From Nakamurella lactea DSM 19367 (GTDB lineage Bacteria; Actinomycetota; Actinomycetes; Mycobacteriales; Nakamurellaceae), in contig NZ_AUFT01000001.1 of assembly GCF_000426645.1 (NCBI RefSeq), positions 620,001-684,000 on the forward strand: a stretch of DNA of 64,000 nt. Direction: 5' to 3'. A program made the translations under genes and the position numbers. Positions within the stretch are counted from its first letter, which is position 1, and each line of letters starts with the position of its first letter. Of the stretch, positions 42,849-53,390 are shown piece by piece. The notes under the pieces are model-generated. The model did no database searches. It was not told the DNA's origin and saw nothing but the letters and a program-made list of their open reading frames with translations.

Positions 42849-44050
42849 CGGGTCGTTCCTTCCGTCACCGTGGCGGCGACCAGCGCGGCCGCCCCCGAGG
42901 ATTCCAAGCCGATCGCACCGTTGCTCATCGTCACCAGGTCGTCGGCGTGCACCACCGGCCGGCGCCGCTCCGCTGGCAGGTCGGACAGCCGGTGGCCGAT
43001 CAGCGCCGGGAGCTCGGCCGCGTCGTAGGAGACGAACCCACGGGCCACAACGGTGCCACCGGCGTCGGTCAGTTCCACCACGTCACCGGACTCGAAATCT
43101 CCGTGCACCGCAACGATTCCGGCCGGCAGCAGCGACTTGCGGCGGCCGGCGACCGCGGCCACGGCGCCGCCGTCAAGCGTCAGCGAGCCGATCGCATTCG
43201 CCGCGTACTTGAGCCACAACAACCGAGTGCCGGTACGCCGGCCGGAACCGGCGAACGCGGTGCCGATGTCCGGTCCGGCGGCCGACCGGATCAGGGCGGC
43301 GGCGGCGTTGTCTGCCGCGGCCAGCAGTACCGGGATGCCGGCGGCGGTCGCGGTGACCGCGGCCGCCAGTTTCGAGGCCATGCCGCCGGTGCCGACGGTG
43401 CTGGCGGACCCGACCACGGAGATGCCGCTGAGCTCCTGCGGGTCGGAGACCTCGCTCACCCGAACGGATTTCGGGTCACTGGGCGCTCCGGTGTAGAGCG
43501 CATCGACGTCGGAGAGCAGCAGCAGTGCATCGGCCCGCACCAGGTGCGCGACCAGGGCGGCCAACCGATCGTTGTCGCCGAACTTGATCTCGGCAGTGGC
43601 CACCGTGTCGTTCTCGTTGACCACCGGCACCACCCCGTACGACAACAGCTTGTCGAAGGTCCGCTGGGCATTGCGGTAGTGCGACCTGCGGACCACATCG
43701 TCGCTGGTCAGCAGGACCTGACCGACGGTCAGCCCGTGCCGGTGGAAGGAGATCGCGTAGCGGGCGGCCAGTTGCTGCTGACCCACCGACGCGGCGGCCT
43801 GTTGGGTGGCCAGATCACGCGGACGTTTGGCCAGCCGCAGCGGCGCCAGCCCGGCCGCGATCGCGCCGGAGGACACCAGGACCACCTCGGTGCCGGCCGC
43901 CGTGCGCGCGGCGACCGCGTCCACCAGGGCATCCAGCCGGTCCGGGTCGAGGCCACCCGCGGCGGTGGTCAGCGACGACGAGCCGACCTTGACCACCAGC
44001 CGATGCGCGGACCCGACCGCAGCCCGCGCCGTCGCCGCGGCAGCAGCCAT
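42845..44050 (-). CDS. proB: Glutamate 5-kinase with C-terminal PUA domain
   Basis: First step of proline synthesis, feedback-inhibited by proline in the family. The 401-residue protein has the amino-acid-kinase core [50 protein letters not shown] and [21 protein letters not shown], followed by a PUA domain over about the last 110 residues. Its ATG lies within the obgE stop (one-base overlap), so translation follows obgE, the usual actinobacterial arrangement. Confidence 0.97.
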   Translation of the reverse strand: MAAAAATARAAVGSAHRLVVKVGSSSLTTAAGGLDPDRLDALVDAVAARTAAGTEVVLVSSGAIAAGLAPLRLAKRPRDLATQQAAASVGQQQLAARYAISFHRHGLTVGQVLLTSDDVVRRSHYRNAQRTFDKLLSYGVVPVVNENDTVATAEIKFGDNDRLAALVAHLVRADALLLLSDVDALYTGAPSDPKSVRVSEVSDPQELSGISVVGSASTVGTGGMASKLAAAVTATAAGIPVLLAAADNAAAALIRSAAGPDIGTAFAGSGRRTGTRLLWLKYAANAIGSLTLDGGAVAAVAGRRKSLLPAGIVAVHGDFESGDVVELTDAGGTVVARGFVSYDAAELPALIGHRLSDLPAERRRPVVHADDLVTMSNGAIGLESSGAAALVAATVTEGTTR

Positions 44051-45636
44051 CAGCGGCCGTCCCGGCCCTCGTCGCCGGCGGTCTCGTCAGCGGTCCCGTC
44101 GGTGGAGCGGCCGGTCGGTTCCCCGGCCCCGCGATCGGCGAAGTCTCCGGCCGGGCCGAAGTCGGCGGCCGGACCGAACTCGGCCGACAGATCGTCCCAG
44201 TCGTGGCCGTCCACCGGCAGTCCGCGACGCAGCCGGTGCAGCACCTTGCGTTCCGCCGCACCGACTCGGAACGAGGGCGCGACTCGGCTGTCCGTCCCTC
44301 GGTCACCCTGTGGCAGGTGGGCCGCGGCAGCCGACATCGGTTCGAAGTCGAAGGTCGTTCCGCCGATGGTGACGCTCGCGCCGGGCTGCGCACCGCTCGC
44401 GCTGAGCGCGTCCTCGACACCCAGCCGGGCCAGCCGGTCGGCCAGGTAGCCGACCGCTTCCTCGTTGGTGAATTCGGTCTGCAGAATCCACCGCTCGGGC
44501 CGCTCGCCGCGGACGATGAAGCCGCCCTCGACGTCGGGATCCTGCTCGACGGTGAACTGCGCCTCGTTGACCGCCTTCGGCCGGACGATGACACGTTCGG
44601 CGGTCGCCGCCGGCCGGTTGACCCGGTCGTCCCGAACGATCTCGGCGAGCGCGTACCGCAGCTCCTTGAGGCCCTCGTGAGTGGCGGTTGACACCTCGAA
44701 GACTCGGTAGCCCAACGCCTCCAGGTCGGGCCGGACGAAGTCCGCCAGCTCGCGGGCCTCGGGCACGTCGATCTTGTTCAGCACCACCAGCCGCGGCTTG
44801 TCGGCCAGGTCGGTCGCCAGCGACGGCGTGTACTGCGACAGCTCGGACTCCAGCGCCTCGATATCGGAGGCCGGGTCGCGGCCGGATTCGAACGTCGCGC
44901 AGTCGACCACATGGGCCAGCACCGAGCAGCGCTCGATGTGCCGCAGGAACTCCAGACCCAGCCCCTTGCCCTGGCTGGCCCCGGGGATCAGCCCGGGGAC
45001 GTCGGCGATGGTGAAGGTCTGACCACCCGCCTCGACCACGCCGAGATTCGGCTCCAGGGTGGTGAACGGGTAGTCGGCGATCTTCGGCCGCGCCTTGGAC
45101 AGCACCGAGACGAGCGACGACTTGCCGGCGCTGGGGAAGCCGACCAGGCCGACGTCGGCTACCGACTTGAGCTCCAACACGATCTCGGCGAACTCGCCCG
45201 GTTCGCCGAGCAGGGCGAACCCGGGGGCCTTGCGCGCCTTGGAGGCGAGCGCGGCGTTGCCGAGCCCGCCGCGGCCGCCCTTGGCGGCGACGTAACTGGT
45301 GCCGGCACCGATCAGGTCGGCGATCATTTTCCCGTCGGCGTCCAGCACCACGGTGCCGTCCGGCACCTTCATCACCAGCTGCTCGCCGGCCGCGCCGTCC
45401 TTGTGGTCGCCCTGGCCCTGCTTTCCGCTGCCGGCCTTGGCGTGCGGGCGGAAGTGGAAGTCCAGCAGGGTGTGCACATTCGGATCGACGACGAGCAGCA
45501 CGTCGCCGCCGTTGCCGCCGTCACCGCCGTCCGGTCCGCCCAGTGGCTTGAACTTCTCCCGGTGGACCGAGGCGCAACCGCGACCGCCGTCACCGGCCTG
45601 CAGATGCAGTACGGCGCGGTCGACGAAGCGGGCCAT
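44050..45636 (-). CDS. obgE: GTPase ObgE/CgtA
   Basis: A ribosome-assembly and stress GTPase of 528 residues. The glycine-rich Obg domain covers ~1-160 ([32 protein letters not shown]), the G domain ~160-335 has [22 protein letters not shown] and LNKIDVPEA, and the OCT domain follows (~350-430: [19 protein letters not shown]). The C-terminal ~60 residues are an acidic extension with a [12 protein letters not shown] repeat. ATG 45636 (MARFVDRAV) matches the family start; 45663 is rejected. A terminator separates it from rpmA upstream. Confidence 0.97.
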   Translation of the reverse strand: MARFVDRAVLHLQAGDGGRGCASVHREKFKPLGGPDGGDGGNGGDVLLVVDPNVHTLLDFHFRPHAKAGSGKQGQGDHKDGAAGEQLVMKVPDGTVVLDADGKMIADLIGAGTSYVAAKGGRGGLGNAALASKARKAPGFALLGEPGEFAEIVLELKSVADVGLVGFPSAGKSSLVSVLSKARPKIADYPFTTLEPNLGVVEAGGQTFTIADVPGLIPGASQGKGLGLEFLRHIERCSVLAHVVDCATFESGRDPASDIEALESELSQYTPSLATDLADKPRLVVLNKIDVPEARELADFVRPDLEALGYRVFEVSTATHEGLKELRYALAEIVRDDRVNRPAATAERVIVRPKAVNEAQFTVEQDPDVEGGFIVRGERPERWILQTEFTNEEAVGYLADRLARLGVEDALSASGAQPGASVTIGGTTFDFEPMSAAAAHLPQGDRGTDSRVAPSFRVGAAERKVLHRLRRGLPVDGHDWDDLSAEFGPAADFGPAGDFADRGAGEPTGRSTDGTADETAGDEGRDGR

Positions 45637-45690
45637 GGTTGCCTTTCCGTTCGGGTGGTTCATTCATGCTTGCACGTGCCGGGGAGAACA

Positions 45691-45725
45691 CCAGGGGCGG
45701 TCCGGAGATTCCGGACCGCCCCTGG
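45691..45725 (-). terminator. Perfect 15-bp terminator hairpin between rpmA and obgE
   Basis: Arms 45691-45705 and 45711-45725 are perfectly complementary around a 5-base loop. On the minus strand it lies 25 bases after the rpmA stop and is followed by TGTTCT. It should end or attenuate the rplU-rpmA transcript before obgE. Confidence 0.9.
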
Positions 45726-45750
45726 TTGATGACTGGTGATCGACGCGCGA

Positions 45751-46029
45751 TCAGGCCTCTGCGGTCGCAGCGGCCGGGACCGGCTCGACGATGTTCACGG
45801 TCTTGCGGCCGCGCTTGCTGCCGAACTCGACGGCGCCGGGGATCAACGCGAACAGGGTGTCGTCCTTGCCGCGGCCGACGCCGGCACCCGGGTGGAACTT
45901 GGTGCCGCGCTGACGGACCAGGATCTCGCCGGCCAGCACGACCTGACCGCCGAACCGCTTGACGCCGAGGTACTGCGCATTCGAGTCGCGACCGTTCCGC
46001 GAGCTGGATGCGCCCTTCTTATGTGCCAT
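45751..46029 (-). CDS. rpmA: 50S ribosomal protein L27
   Basis: A 92-residue L27 with the conserved [19 protein letters not shown] start, [27 protein letters not shown] and [12 protein letters not shown]. The N-terminus reaches the peptidyl-transferase centre; there is no cleavable leader of the Firmicutes type. It follows rplU by 27 bases. A short Ala/Thr-rich tail extends the C-terminus. Confidence 0.98.
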   Translation of the reverse strand: MAHKKGASSSRNGRDSNAQYLGVKRFGGQVVLAGEILVRQRGTKFHPGAGVGRGKDDTLFALIPGAVEFGSKRGRKTVNIVEPVPAAATAEA

Positions 46030-46056
46030 GTTCTCTGCCCTCTCAGGTTCCGCTGG

Positions 46057-46371
46057 TCACTTACCGGTGCTGATACCGGTGACCCGCAGCTTGGTCAGCG
46101 GCTGACGGTGCCCCTGGCGCTTGTGGTATCCGGTCTTGTTCTTGAACTTGTGGATGACGATCTTCGGGCCCTTGGTGTGCTCGACGACCTCGCCGGAGAC
46201 GGTGACCTTGGCCAGCTCGTCGGCGCCGGTGGTGATGTCGGCACCGTCGACCAGCAGCAGAGCGGGCAGGCTGATGGCCGCGCCGGCTGCACTGTCGATC
46301 TTCTCGACCTGGATGACGTCACCCTCGGCGACCTTGTACTGCTTGCCGCCGGTGGAGATGATCGCGTACAT
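46057..46371 (-). CDS. rplU: 50S ribosomal protein L21
   Basis: A 104-residue L21: [20 protein letters not shown] at the start, then [42 protein letters not shown]. It binds 23S rRNA. ATG 46371 has GGAAGG about ten bases upstream. A promoter at 46530-46558 would give a leader of about 150 bases, long enough for autoregulation by L21, though no specific fold is recognised. Confidence 0.98.
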   Translation of the reverse strand: MYAIISTGGKQYKVAEGDVIQVEKIDSAAGAAISLPALLLVDGADITTGADELAKVTVSGEVVEHTKGPKIVIHKFKNKTGYHKRQGHRQPLTKLRVTGISTGK

Positions 46372-46529
46372 CGCGGGTGTGCCTTCCGTTCTGCTGCAGT
46401 GCTCGATGCACTCAGGTCTCATTGCTTCAACTGCTGCCAGTGGTGTGGCGCCTACCTGCCGCGTGGTGGAACAACGCGGGCACCGCTGGGCACCAGGAAG
46501 CCCACCGACACACGGCGGACCGACCCCCA

Positions 46530-46558
46530 ACGATACGCGGTGCGCTGCCCACAGACAA
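46530..46558 (-). promoter_or_regulatory. Predicted promoter of rplU-rpmA
   Basis: Read on the minus strand, TTGTCT (46558-46553), a 17-base spacer and TATCGT (46535-46530) form a housekeeping-type promoter in the 238-base gap between rne and rplU. The implied leader is about 150 bases and holds several short G+C-rich dyads. Confidence 0.55.
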
Positions 46559-46609
46559 ACTCGGCCGATGTGAGCTGGCCGGACCAGCACCCAGGGGAAC
46601 GATGCGCGG

Positions 46610-49600
46610 CTACGACCCCGAGGTCGCGATGACCACCGACTCGGCCTCACCAGCCGGGCCGGCCGGCCGGGTTGCCGCGCGCCGGCGCCGTGGCCGCGCC
46701 GGCTTGGCCTCCGGCGCCGCGACGGGTGCTTGCTCGGTGACCGACGTCCGCTCAGCCACGGTCACCTGGTCGGCGACCGGTGCCGGTGGCGCGGACGGCG
46801 CCTCGGCGGAGACCGGCGCGGCTGCCGGCGTCACCACGCCGTTCGAGGTCGCCCGACGACGGCGGGAACCCCGCTTCGGTGCCGGCCGACTCTCCGGCTC
46901 GGCCTGGTCGCTGCCGGTACTGACCGCATTGACCGCTTCGGCCACATCCTGCGCGACCTGGGCCGGATCCGTCACAGTCTCCGCCGGCACATTCAGACTC
47001 TCGGCCGGCGCCGAGTCGGCGGCGGCACTGGCAGATTCGCGCGACACGTTCTCGCCGATCGATGCGACAACGGCGGCCAGATCGGCCGCTCGGTCCGCGC
47101 TGCCATCGGCAGCGTTGCCATCGGAGACGGTGCCGTCAGCACTGTGCCGGACCGGCGCACCCGGCCGCAGCGGCGGCTTCGGCCCGCGCGGATCGGCCTG
47201 TACCCGGTTGATCCGGATCGGCTCGACCGGCTCGCTGTCGCTGCCGCGCTTGCGGTCGCGGCGCTTCTTGCCCGACGGCTTGACCTGCTCGGCCTCCGGC
47301 TGGTGATCGACCGGCACGTCCCGGAGCACGATGCCGCGGCCGTGGCAGTGCTCGCACGGCTCGGAGAACGCCTCGACCAGGCCGGTGCCCATCCGTTTGC
47401 GGGTCATCTGGATCAGCCCGAGCGAGGTGACCTCGGCCACCTGGTGCCGGCTGCGGTCGCGGCCGAGGCACTCGGTGAGCCGCCGCAGCACCAGTTCCCG
47501 ATTCGACTCGAGGACCATGTCGATGAAGTCGACGACGATGATGCCGCCGATGTCCCGCAGCCGGAGCTGCCGGACGACCTCCTCGGCCGCCTCCAGGTTG
47601 TTCTTGGTGACCGTCTCCTCGAGGTTGCCTCCGGAGCCCGTGTACTTCCCGGTGTTGACGTCGACCACCGTCATCGCCTCGGTCCGGTCGATCACCAGCG
47701 AGCCACCGGAGGGCAGGTGCACCTTGCGCTCCAGCGCCTTGGCGATCTGCTCGTCGATCCGATAGCTGTGGAACACATCGGCCGTCGAGCCGTTCGGTGG
47801 GGTGTACCGGCTGACCCGATCGGCCAGTTCCGGAGCGACCTGCTGTACGTACTCGGACACCGAGTCGTAGACATCGTCGCCATCGAGCACCAGCGACGTG
47901 ATGTCGGAATTGAACAGGTCGCGAACCACCTTGATCAGGGTGTCCGGCTCGGCGGACAGCTGGCGCGGTGCGCTGTTGTCCGCCTTGCTGCCGGCGGCCG
48001 CTGCGTCGGCGACCTTCTTGATCTCTTCCCACTGCGTCTTGAGTCGCTCGACGTCGCGAGCCAGCTCCTCTTCGGCGACGCCCTCGGCCGCGGTGCGGAT
48101 GATGACGCCGGCGTCCTCGGGGACGATCCGGTCCAGGATGGCCTTGAGACGTTTGCGTTCGGTATCCGGCAGCTTGCGGGAGATGCCGGTGGCGCCGCCG
48201 TTCGGCACATAGACCAGGAACCGGCCGGGCAGCGAGATCTGGGTGGTGAGCCGGGCGCCCTTGTGCCCGATCGGGTCCTTGGAGACCTGGGCCAGCACCG
48301 TGTCGCCGCTGGACAGCGCGGTCTCGATCCGCCGGGCCTTGCCCTGCAGCCCGCTGGCATCCCAGTTGACCTCGCCGGCGTAGAGGACGGCATTGCGTCC
48401 GCGGCCGATGTCGACGAAGGCCGCCTCCATCGACGGCAGCACGTTCTGCACCTTGCCGAGGTAGATGTTGCCGATCATCGAGGCGGAGCCGGCCTTGGAC
48501 ACGAAGTGTTCGACCAGCACCCCGTCCTCCAGCAGGGCCACCTGTGCGAGGTCGCCGCGCTGACGGACCGCCATCACCCGCTCGACCGACTCACGACGGG
48601 CCAGGAACTCTGCCTCGGTGAGGATCTGCGGGCGGCGACGCGACTCGCGGCTGTCCCGGCGACGCTGCCGCTTGGCCTCCAGCCGGGTCGAACCCTTGAT
48701 GCCCTGGACCTCGTTGTCGGAGGAACGGGCCTCGCGGACATGCACCACGGTGTTGTCCGGATCGTCGGTGCGGGCACTCTCGCCGCCACCGGATCCGCTG
48801 CGGCGCCGGCGCCGGCGCCGGCGCCGGGAGCCGGTGCCGGACTCGGTGTCGTCGTCCTGATCGTCGGTTTCGTCGGCCGACTCCCCCGGCTCCGCGGGTT
48901 GGTCCCCCGAATGCCGGCCGGTCGTCTTGTCGGATCCGTCGGACGGCTCGTCGTGCTGGGACTCGCCGGCGGCGTCGTCCTGGCCCGAATCGTCCTGACC
49001 GACGTCGTCCGCCGAAGCGTCGTCCTTGGCGGTGTCGTCCTTGGCACGGGAGCCACCGCGCCGGCCTCGGCGGCGGCGACGACCGCCGCCCTCCGGCTGA
49101 CCCTCATGCTCGGTGTCGGCAACCGCGGCGGCCTCGTCGGCCGCTGCGTCGGCGGCGGGCGTCTGCTCGTCTGCCGTCAGCTCGGCCTGGTCCGCGTGGG
49201 CGCCGGACTTCGACGATCGGGACCGCGAGCGTCCGCGCTTCGGCGCGGCGGAGTCGGTGGGCGCCTCCGCTGCGGCGGTGTCCACGGCGGTTCCGGACTC
49301 GGCGCCCTCGTCGGCTACCGAAACGGGGGCGGCCGATTCGTCAGCGGGAGCGTCCTTCTTGGCCGCCCGGCTGCGGGTCCGCTTCACCGGGGCGGCAGGC
49401 GCCTCCGGCTCCAGGAACAGCGGGATACCCCCGACCGGCGTGGTGGAGGTCTGGCTCGGACCGTCAACGGACGCGACTTCGTCGGCCGGGGCCTTCTTGG
49501 TGCCCCGACCGCGGGACCGCGATCGGGTCTTGGGCGCCTCGGCCGGCTCCTCCGGCTGCTCAGGACCGGTGGTGCTCTCCGCGGTGGCGGGAAGGTCGTC

Positions 49601-49816
49601 CCCCAACAGGGCGGTGAGCAGCGCGACCGCAGCGTCGCGGTCGACGCTCGAGGACGCGGATTTCACCTCGATGCCGCGCTCGGCGAGGGCCGCGACCAGT
49701 TCCTTGCTGGACAGGCCGGAGCGTTTGGCCAGCTCGTGTACGCGGGGTTTGGCGGGAAGGTCGTTCAGCGCGTCGGCCAGAGCTGAGTTCGCGGAAGTTC
49801 CAGGGGTGACAATCAT
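46610..49816 (-). CDS. rne: Ribonuclease E/G family endoribonuclease
   Basis: A 1068-residue RNase E. An IF2_N-like helical domain is at ~24-69 ([21 protein letters not shown]). A long acidic and Arg-rich disordered region (~75-380, with a run of about ten arginines) leads to the catalytic core: S1 domain ([27 protein letters not shown]-type strand), 5' sensor, the DNase-I-like subdomain with catalytic aspartates in [12 protein letters not shown] and [12 protein letters not shown], and the zinc link [11 protein letters not shown] second disordered Ala/Pro/Arg-rich tail follows. The catalytic core sits centrally, as in other actinobacterial RNase E. GAGGAA precedes the ATG; a stem-loop abuts it. 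Confidence 0.95.
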   Translation of the reverse strand: MIVTPGTSANSALADALNDLPAKPRVHELAKRSGLSSKELVAALAERGIEVKSASSSVDRDAAVALLTALLGDDLPATAESTTGPEQPEEPAEAPKTRSRSRGRGTKKAPADEVASVDGPSQTSTTPVGGIPLFLEPEAPAAPVKRTRSRAAKKDAPADESAAPVSVADEGAESGTAVDTAAAEAPTDSAAPKRGRSRSRSSKSGAHADQAELTADEQTPAADAAADEAAAVADTEHEGQPEGGGRRRRRGRRGGSRAKDDTAKDDASADDVGQDDSGQDDAAGESQHDEPSDGSDKTTGRHSGDQPAEPGESADETDDQDDDTESGTGSRRRRRRRRRSGSGGGESARTDDPDNTVVHVREARSSDNEVQGIKGSTRLEAKRQRRRDSRESRRRPQILTEAEFLARRESVERVMAVRQRGDLAQVALLEDGVLVEHFVSKAGSASMIGNIYLGKVQNVLPSMEAAFVDIGRGRNAVLYAGEVNWDASGLQGKARRIETALSSGDTVLAQVSKDPIGHKGARLTTQISLPGRFLVYVPNGGATGISRKLPDTERKRLKAILDRIVPEDAGVIIRTAAEGVAEEELARDVERLKTQWEEIKKVADAAAAGSKADNSAPRQLSAEPDTLIKVVRDLFNSDITSLVLDGDDVYDSVSEYVQQVAPELADRVSRYTPPNGSTADVFHSYRIDEQIAKALERKVHLPSGGSLVIDRTEAMTVVDVNTGKYTGSGGNLEETVTKNNLEAAEEVVRQLRLRDIGGIIVVDFIDMVLESNRELVLRRLTECLGRDRSRHQVAEVTSLGLIQMTRKRMGTGLVEAFSEPCEHCHGRGIVLRDVPVDHQPEAEQVKPSGKKRRDRKRGSDSEPVEPIRINRVQADPRGPKPPLRPGAPVRHSADGTVSDGNAADGSADRAADLAAVVASIGENVSRESASAAADSAPAESLNVPAETVTDPAQVAQDVAEAVNAVSTGSDQAEPESRPAPKRGSRRRRATSNGVVTPAAAPVSAEAPSAPPAPVADQVTVAERTSVTEQAPVAAPEAKPARPRRRRAATRPAGPAGEAESVVIATSGS

Positions 49817-49832
49817 TCAGTTGGTTCCTCTC

Positions 49833-49875
49833 GTGACCCCCGGGCGCGTCCAGGACGCGTCCGCACGGGGGTCAC
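49833..49875 (-). promoter_or_regulatory. Long stem-loop in the rne 5' leader adjoining the ribosome-binding site
   Basis: On the minus strand a 9-bp perfect outer stem (49867-49875 with 49833-49841) encloses a second perfect 6-bp stem (49854-49859 with 49845-49850, loop of three). The structure ends two to three bases before the GAGAGGAA ribosome-binding site, 16 bases before the rne start. No upstream minus-strand gene is near, so it is leader RNA rather than a terminator. It could be a site at which RNase E controls its own mRNA, as known for a different rne leader in Escherichia coli. Confidence 0.65.
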
Positions 49876-50036
49876 TACGTTTCGGTTTCTGCTGCCGGCC
49901 CGCCGGGGCGGACGACCGCAGGAAGTCTGATGGCTGAGGCTCGCCGCTCCGTGTACCGAACGCTCGCCCCGCTCGATGTCTGTCACTCATCGGGGGCGGC
50001 ACCGGCTCACGGTCCGGCGGTTGCCTGGCTCGAGTA

Positions 50037-50049
50037 TCCCACAGTGGGA
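50037..50049. promoter_or_regulatory. Perfect palindrome in the rne/DCC divergent region
   Basis: TCCCAC-A-GTGGGA is a perfect 13-base dyad in the 388-base gap between rne and the DCC gene (49817-50204). On the minus strand it overlaps a possible -10 element (GATACT) for rne, a position where a bound protein could block transcription. No other gene is seen in the gap. Confidence 0.35.
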
Positions 50050-50204
50050 CGCCCCGGGTACCGCAGGTGTTGCGACACTCATCGCCACCTGCGTCAACGC
50101 CGCCGAGCTGCTCCTTGTTCCCATCAGCCGCCGGGGTCGTAGCCGCCGCGGCGACCAACTTGGTCACTCCCGCGCGTACGAGCCGGTGCGGGCACAATCG
50201 GGGC

Positions 50205-50609
50205 ATGACGGACACCGCCGCCGGCCGGGCGCCCATTCTGGTGTACGACGGTGACTGCGGGTTCTGCTCCACCAGCGCCCGGTTCGCCCGGCGCTGGGTG
50301 GATGGACGCGAGCGGTATGCGATCGAGCCCTACCAGCGCCTGAACCCCGCGGCGTGGGGGCTGACGGCACAGCAGTGCTCGACCTCGTCGTGGTTCGTCA
50401 CCGCCGACGGCCGCCGCTTCGGCGGCGCCGCGTCCATCGCTGCCGCGCTGCGGCACAGCGCGATCGGCTGGCGCCCGCTCGGGGTTCTGCTGGCCGCGCC
50501 GCTGGTGCGGAACCTGGCGGCGATCGGCTATCGCTCGGTCAGCGCCAACCGGTTCCGGCTGCCCGGCGGCACCCCCGCCTGCCGGGTCGACGACAGCCAA
50601 CGGAGGTAA
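50205..50609 (+). CDS. DCC-type thiol-disulfide oxidoreductase family protein (DUF393)
   Basis: A 134-residue thioredoxin-fold protein with the DCC signature DGDCGFCSTSARFARRW at the N-terminus, containing a CxxC pair. The middle has an alpha-helical segment AASIAAALRHSAIGWRPLGVLL and a hydrophobic stretch. Function in the family is not well established beyond a thiol-redox prediction. ATG 50205 begins directly before the motif; the longer frame to 50067 overlaps the rne control region and is rejected. Confidence 0.85.
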   Translation: MTDTAAGRAPILVYDGDCGFCSTSARFARRWVDGRERYAIEPYQRLNPAAWGLTAQQCSTSSWFVTADGRRFGGAASIAAALRHSAIGWRPLGVLLAAPLVRNLAAIGYRSVSANRFRLPGGTPACRVDDSQRR

Positions 50610-50656
50610 CGCGCCGGGACCCTGCGACGTAGCAGGCCGAAGACGGCCGGTCCGCG

Positions 50657-51526
50657 TCAGGTCAGCAGTAGCTTCTCCAGCCGGCGGCTGACGAACAGCA
50701 CCCCGCCGATCGCCATCACCACGAAGTACGCGGCGTGCCCGAGCATCCCGATGCCGACGGCGCCGAGGGTGAGACCTCGCATCAGCTCGATGCCGTGGTA
50801 GAGCGGCAGGCACTGCACCAGGATCTGCACGCCGCGCGGGTAGACGTCGATCGGGTAGAAGGTGGTGGAGAACAGGAACATCGGCATCACTGCCGTCATC
50901 ACCCAGTCGAGGTGCTGGAACGTCTTCAGGTAGGTGGTCACGGCCATCCCGACGGCGGCGAACCCGAGCGCGATCAGGATCGCGACCGGCACCACCAGCA
51001 ACGCCCACCAGGACTCGATCAGCCCCATTGCCAGCATCACCAGTTCGAAGGCGGTGGCGTACAGCGCGCCGCGGCCCAACGCCCAGCCGACCTCGCCCAG
51101 CGCCACGTCCATCGGCCCGAGCGAGGTGGCCAACATCGCGTCGTAGGTCTTGGCGTACTTCAACTTGAAGAACACGTTGACGGTGGAGTCGAAGATCGCG
51201 CCGTTCATCGCCGAGGTGGCCAGCAGGCCGGGCGCGATGAAGGCGGCGTAGGCGACCGGTCCGGTCGGGCCGTCGACGGTGCCGATCAGCGCACCGATCC
51301 CGGCGCCCATCGCCAGCAGGTAGAACACCGGCTCGAAGAACCCGGAGATGATCGTCCAGCGGAACGACTTGCTGGAGCGCAGCGCCCGTTCCAGCACCAC
51401 CCGCGACCGGCCGGCCGACAACTGCAACGGAATGATCCGCAGCACCAGCACTCCCGGCTGCGGCCGCAGCTTCTCCCGCAGCGGGTGCACTCCGTGCTCG
51501 ACCGCACGATCCGACGACACCGCCAT
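50657..51526 (-). CDS. ABC-2 type transporter permease (first)
   Basis: A 289-residue integral membrane permease with six hydrophobic segments and ABC-2 features: WTIISGFFEPVFYLLAMGAGIG, the coupling-loop region FKLKYAKTYDAMLATSLGPMD, and MPMFLFSTTFYPIDVYP near the fourth to fifth helices. It follows the second permease by one base and both follow the ATPase, forming a drug/polyketide- or Nod-factor-type exporter. Substrate unknown. Confidence 0.88.
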   Translation of the reverse strand: MAVSSDRAVEHGVHPLREKLRPQPGVLVLRIIPLQLSAGRSRVVLERALRSSKSFRWTIISGFFEPVFYLLAMGAGIGALIGTVDGPTGPVAYAAFIAPGLLATSAMNGAIFDSTVNVFFKLKYAKTYDAMLATSLGPMDVALGEVGWALGRGALYATAFELVMLAMGLIESWWALLVVPVAILIALGFAAVGMAVTTYLKTFQHLDWVMTAVMPMFLFSTTFYPIDVYPRGVQILVQCLPLYHGIELMRGLTLGAVGIGMLGHAAYFVVMAIGGVLFVSRRLEKLLLT

Positions 51527-51527
51527 C

Positions 51528-52373
51528 TCAGACCACCAGTCGCTTTTCGAAACGCTTGCGGACCACCAGGAATCCCGTGACGAACACGGCGATCAGCACG
51601 CTCAGGTGGACGGCCGCCTGCCACAGCGGCAGGCCGCCGAGTGCCGACCCGCGGGCCAGTTCGTTGCCGTGCCACAGCGGCGAGAAGAACGCCAGCCAGC
51701 GCACCGCCCACGGCAGCTGGCTGATCGGGAAGAACGACGCCGAGAACAACGACATCGGAATGATGCCGAAGCGCAACACCATGTTGAAGGCGACCGACGC
51801 GTCGTCCTCGATCGTCGCCGACAGCACCATGATCCAGACCGCGCAGGAGATCGCCGTCAGCACCGCGATCGGAATCATCAGGATCCCGGCGACGCCACCG
51901 GCGGCGCCGAAGACCAGCAGCACCAGGTAGTACAGCGCCGCCGAGAACAGCAACCGGGTGCTGATGAACATCACATGGGCGTCGGCGGCGACTGCCGGGG
52001 TGATCGGGGTCGAGGTGATCCCCCACAGGGTCCGATGCCACTTGAACCTGCCGAAGGTCGCGAAACTCGCCTCGCTGAAAGCGATCTGCAGAGCCGCGCC
52101 GCACAGCAGGGCAGGTCCGATGTATTCGACGTACGTCACCCCGCCGAGCGCCTCGGTCCCGCGCTTGTTGATCAGCGAGCCCATCCCCAGGCCCAGCGCC
52201 AACAGGTAGAGCAACGGGGCACCGGCCGCCTCGGCCAGGCCGGACCAGAAGTACGGCCGCCACTGCCGCAGCAGGTACTCCCAGGTCCGGATGCGATAGG
52301 TCCAGGCGGTCGCCGGCCGCCGGATCGGCTCGTCGGCCGCACGCACGCCGGCCTTCTCGTCAACGGTGGTCAT
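51528..52373 (-). CDS. ABC-2 type transporter permease (second)
   Basis: A 281-residue six-helix permease of the same family as its neighbour, with FWSGLAEAAGAPLLYLLALGLGMGS, FKWHRTLWGITSTPITPA and MSLFSASFFPISQLP. Its start overlaps the ATPase stop by one base (TGATG). Two non-identical permeases with one ATPase suggest a heterodimeric channel, as in NodI/NodJ- or DrrA/DrrB-like exporters. Confidence 0.88.
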   Translation of the reverse strand: MTTVDEKAGVRAADEPIRRPATAWTYRIRTWEYLLRQWRPYFWSGLAEAAGAPLLYLLALGLGMGSLINKRGTEALGGVTYVEYIGPALLCGAALQIAFSEASFATFGRFKWHRTLWGITSTPITPAVAADAHVMFISTRLLFSAALYYLVLLVFGAAGGVAGILMIPIAVLTAISCAVWIMVLSATIEDDASVAFNMVLRFGIIPMSLFSASFFPISQLPWAVRWLAFFSPLWHGNELARGSALGGLPLWQAAVHLSVLIAVFVTGFLVVRKRFEKRLVV

Positions 52374-53338
52374 CAGTCCACCAGGCTCCGGCCGGTGAGT
52401 CGCAGGAACACGTCCTCCAAGGTTGACCGGCGGACCAGCGACGCGACCGGTTCGATGCCGGCGGCGTGCGCCTGCTCCAGGGTGTCGTCACCGTCCTGGG
52501 TGTAGAGCAGCAGCCGGTCCGGCAGCACCTCCAGCCGGTCGACCAGCTTGCTGGCCACCGGTTCGGCGGCGTGCTGGGTGCCGGGAACGAACCGGAGCTC
52601 GACCACTTCCCTGGTCGAGTAACGGGCGATCAACTGGGCCGGCGATCCCTCGGCGACGATCTGCCCGCCGTCCATCACCACCAGGCGGTCACACAGCTGC
52701 TCCGCCTCGTCCATGTAGTGGGTGGTGAGGACCAGCGTCACCCCCGCCTGTTTGAGCCGGAACAGCCTGTCCCACAGCACATGTCGCGCCTGCGGGTCCA
52801 GGCCGGTGGTCGGTTCGTCGAGCAGCAGCAGCTCCGGGTCGTTGACCAGTGAGCGGGCGATCGTCAGCCGCCGCTTCATCCCGCCGGACAGCGCGGTGAC
52901 CTTCGCGTTCGCCTTCTCGGTGAGCTGTGCGAACTCCAGCAGCTCGTCGGCCTTGGCCCAGCAGTAGGTCTTGGAGAAGCCGAAGTAACGGGCGTAGACG
53001 TACAGGTTCTCCCGGACCGTGAGTTCCTCGTCCAGGTTGTCCTGCTGTGGCACGACGCCGAGTCGGTCACGGATGGCGATGCCCTGGGTGTTCGGGTCCA
53101 TCCCGAGGATGGACAGTTCGCCGTCGGTGCGTGGCGAGACGCAGGCGATCATTCGCATGGTTGACGACTTGCCGGCGCCGTTCGGCCCGAGGAAGCCGAA
53201 GGCCTCGCCACGGGGCACGTCCAGATCGATGCCGCGTACCGCGTGCACCGTTTCGCCACCCTTGGTGTCGAAGGACTTGGTGAGCCCGGCGGCGTGAATC
53301 ATCGAGGTCGCCGCGGGGGCGGGGGCGGCTGTTGTCAC
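52373..53338 (-). CDS. ABC transporter ATP-binding protein (DrrA/NodI-like)
   Basis: A 321-residue nucleotide-binding subunit. Walker A is GPNGAGKSST, the Q-loop is VVPQQDNLDEELT, the signature is ALSGGMKRRLTIARSLV, Walker B is LLLLDEPTTGLD and the switch histidine is in LVLTTHYMDEAEQL. The C-terminal DrrA-type region with STREVVELRFV follows. GTG 53338 is the assumed start; an internal ATG at 53305 (MIHAAGL) is possible because conserved sequence begins there. It energises the two permeases downstream. Confidence 0.93.
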   Translation of the reverse strand: MTTAAPAPAATSMIHAAGLTKSFDTKGGETVHAVRGIDLDVPRGEAFGFLGPNGAGKSSTMRMIACVSPRTDGELSILGMDPNTQGIAIRDRLGVVPQQDNLDEELTVRENLYVYARYFGFSKTYCWAKADELLEFAQLTEKANAKVTALSGGMKRRLTIARSLVNDPELLLLDEPTTGLDPQARHVLWDRLFRLKQAGVTLVLTTHYMDEAEQLCDRLVVMDGGQIVAEGSPAQLIARYSTREVVELRFVPGTQHAAEPVASKLVDRLEVLPDRLLLYTQDGDDTLEQAHAAGIEPVASLVRRSTLEDVFLRLTGRSLVD

Positions 53339-53390
53339 TGCGCGAAGGTTACCGGCTGGGACCGACAGACCGGAACCGGTTTCCGGGCGG

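Noticed and set aside
48790-48840. Simple-sequence CGGCGC repeat as a regulatory element.
   Set aside because: It encodes the arginine run in the disordered part of RNase E and is explained by coding.
46730-49786. A 1018-codon plus-strand open frame antisense to rne.
   Set aside because: It is the G+C-driven mirror of the RNase E gene, has no family motifs, and its composition follows the rne codons.
49833-49875. Rho-independent terminator.
   Set aside because: No minus-strand gene ends upstream of it; the nearest feature in its direction of transcription is the rne start 16 bases on.
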